Of a stretch of DNA of 64,000 bases, positions 62,569 to 64,000 are shown one piece after another. Both the position numbers and the translations under genes were made by a program. The notes under the pieces were generated by a model. It made no database searches. It saw only the letters and a list, made by a program, of their open reading frames with translations, and was not told the origin of the DNA. This DNA is from Desulfonatronum thiodismutans (GTDB lineage: Bacteria; Desulfobacterota; Desulfovibrionia; Desulfovibrionales; Desulfonatronaceae), in contig NZ_JPIK01000004.1 of NCBI RefSeq assembly GCF_000717475.1, positions 1 to 64,000 of the forward strand. Reading direction: 5' to 3'. Each line of letters begins with the position of its first letter. Positions within the stretch are counted from its first letter, which is position 1.

Positions 62569-64000
62569 CTATTTCCCCGTACGCCCGGAACACCGCAAAA
62601 TATACTCCGCGGCCCCTTCAGCGTCCAACGGGCGGGAAAACATGAAGCCCTGGGCGTTGTCGCAGCGGAGGTCGCGCAGGGAGGTCAACTGCTCTTCCCG
62701 CTCCACGCCCTCGGCCACGACCGAGATCCCCAGGGCCCGAGCCAGGGAAATGATGGAGTTGACGATGTGCAGGTTGCCTTCGGCCTGCTCGGTGCCGCTG
62801 ATGAAGGAGCGGTCGATTTTCAGGTGGTCGATGGGCAACTGCTGGAGGTAGCTCAAAGAGGAATAGCCGGTGCCGAAATCATCGATAGCGATCCGCACCC
62901 CCAGATCCTTGAGCCGTTGCAGCTCCCGGGCCGTGTGGGCCGGATCATGCATCAGCACGGATTCGGTGATCTCCAGCTTCAGGACTTCCGGGTTCAGGTC
63001 CAAATCCCGGAGCACCCCGGCCACGTACTCCACGATATTGTCCCGCAAGAATTGCAGGCAGGAAACGTTCACGCTCATGGACAGCTCCGCCCCGCCGGGC
63101 AGTTCGTCACGCCATGAAGCCAACTGACGGCAGGCTTCCTGGATCACGAACCGGCCCAAGGGCAGAATCAACCCGGTTTCTTCAGCCAGAGGGATGAACC
63201 TGGATGGCGGTACCTGCCCCATGCTCGGATGGTTCCAGCGGACCAGGGCTTCGAAGCCTTCCAGTCCACCGCCGTCCACGCGGACGATGGGCTGGTAATG
63301 CACGTTCAGGCCGCCCTTTTCCACGGCCAGACGCAGTTCACTTTCCAGGTTCATGGATTCCTGAAGCTCCAGGCGCATGGAGCGGTCGAAAAGCATATTG
63401 CCGCAGCGCAGTTCCTTGGCCCGGTACATGGCGATGTCCGCGTCGCGCAGGATGTCCTCGGCTTGGGCGTACTCCCCGGAGTGCATGACCACCCCGATGC
63501 TGGCCTCGGGCCGGACTTCCCCGGCGGGCAGCACCAGGGGCTGATGCAGGGTTTCCTCGATCCGCCGGACAATGGTCAGGGCTTCATCCTCCGAAGCCAG
63601 TTCCTCCAAAATCAGCGCGAACTCGTCCCCGCCCAGCCGGGCCACGGTGTCCATGGACCGGACGCATCCGGACAGCCGGCGGCCGACTTCGATCAACAGG
63701 TCGTCCCCGGCCTGATGGCCCAGGGTGTCGTTGACCGTCTTGAACTTGTCCAGGTCCACCATGATCACAGCATAATGATAATCCGTGCGCCGCTTGCCCC
63801 GCTCCACGGCCCGGGCCAGTCGCTCGGCGAACAGGCTGCGATTGGGCAGGCCGGTCAACCCGTCGTGAAAAGCCTGATGGGTGATCTGCTCCTCAAAGGC
63901 CTTGCGCTCGGAAATGTCTTGATAAATAAAGACCACGCCCTGAATGGCCCCGCGGACCATCAACGGGAAACCTATCATGGACACCGGGATCAGCCGACCG
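62569..64000 (-). CDS. PAS-GGDEF-EAL protein, cyclic di-GMP turnover (5' end outside window)
   Basis: At least 476 residues; the frame is still open at the right edge. It starts in the end of a PAS/PAC domain (YQDISERKAFEEQI), then GGDEF with LGGDEFAL and an I-site RSMD five residues before it, then EAL with EGFEALVRW, NVSCLQF, ITESVLM, DDFGTGYSSL and KIDRSFI. Both the cyclase and the phosphodiesterase residues look intact, so it may switch between making and breaking cyclic di-GMP. Confidence 0.93.
   Translation of the reverse strand, partial: GRLIPVSMIGFPLMVRGAIQGVVFIYQDISERKAFEEQITHQAFHDGLTGLPNRSLFAERLARAVERGKRRTDYHYAVIMVDLDKFKTVNDTLGHQAGDDLLIEVGRRLSGCVRSMDTVARLGGDEFALILEELASEDEALTIVRRIEETLHQPLVLPAGEVRPEASIGVVMHSGEYAQAEDILRDADIAMYRAKELRCGNMLFDRSMRLELQESMNLESELRLAVEKGGLNVHYQPIVRVDGGGLEGFEALVRWNHPSMGQVPPSRFIPLAEETGLILPLGRFVIQEACRQLASWRDELPGGAELSMSVNVSCLQFLRDNIVEYVAGVLRDLDLNPEVLKLEITESVLMHDPAHTARELQRLKDLGVRIAIDDFGTGYSSLSYLQQLPIDHLKIDRSFISGTEQAEGNLHIVNSIISLARALGISVVAEGVEREEQLTSLRDLRCDNAQGFMFSRPLDAEGAAEYILRCSGRTGK

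Overview
The window is GC-rich, densely packed bacterial DNA. It most likely comes from an anaerobic, sulfate-reducing Desulfovibrionales-type deltaproteobacterium (Desulfobacterota). The grounds are a four-subunit 2-oxoacid:ferredoxin oxidoreductase, a DUF39 homocysteine-forming protein next to sulfur-transfer and ferredoxin genes, molybdenum-cofactor genes, several multi-cluster ferredoxins, and the order hisS-aspS-def-fmt-DUF116-rsmB-like. Genus and species cannot be settled from the sequence alone.

Layout. 0-12 kb: tail of a phosphorelay (Hpt) protein, an AbrB-family membrane protein with a GNAT acetyltransferase, an orphan NMT1-type binding protein overlapping a dCache-HAMP-SpoIIE phosphatase, a secreted alkylsulfatase with a SnoaL-like partner, small secreted proteins and a CstA-type transporter. 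12-18.5 kb: a CAT-like acyltransferase and a complete tripartite efflux operon (TolC, adaptor, ATPase, permease) whose adaptor carries a cytoplasmic PAS domain. 18.8-23 kb: tRNA-Glu and tRNA-Lys, pyrE, purB, and an FmdB-like zinc ribbon. 23-30 kb: one long minus-strand operon korDABC-surE-DUF39-larE-DUF362 that joins 2-oxoacid metabolism to sulfur transfer.

31.3-42.1 kb is a type I restriction-modification island on the minus strand. Its order is hsdM, a DUF4062 remnant, a truncated yhcG, a 55-codon ORF, hsdS, a RloC/PrrC-like ATPase-nuclease, an hsdR 5' remnant, rhuM, hsdR, and a YgjP-like metallopeptidase. Six genes from hsdM to the RloC-like gene are linked by five 4-nt ATGA overlaps. hsdS plus rloC is flanked by what look like the tail of a second hsdM and the head of a second hsdR. 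I read this as a cassette from a related type I system spliced into a resident one. It is the most interesting region of the window.

42-64 kb: tmk, a methyltransferase, three tandem Hsp20 genes, a carbamate kinase, moeA with a MobB fused to a Cys-rich (Fe-S-like) tail, the translation cluster hisS-aspS-def-fmt-DUF116-rsmB-like, an ABC-F ATPase with an 11-copy heptamer repeat directly upstream, a DJ-1/PfpI protein, a disulfide-oxidoreductase-like flavoprotein with a CMD-family partner, a flavoprotein plus four-cluster ferredoxin pair, and a partial GGDEF-EAL protein that runs off the right edge.

Intergenic DNA is rich in structured repeats: a MITE-like element (118-270, 20942-21176, fragment at 6501), nested palindromes, hexanucleotide inverted tracts and a heptanucleotide VNTR. 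No CRISPR array, rRNA, prophage or intact transposase was seen.
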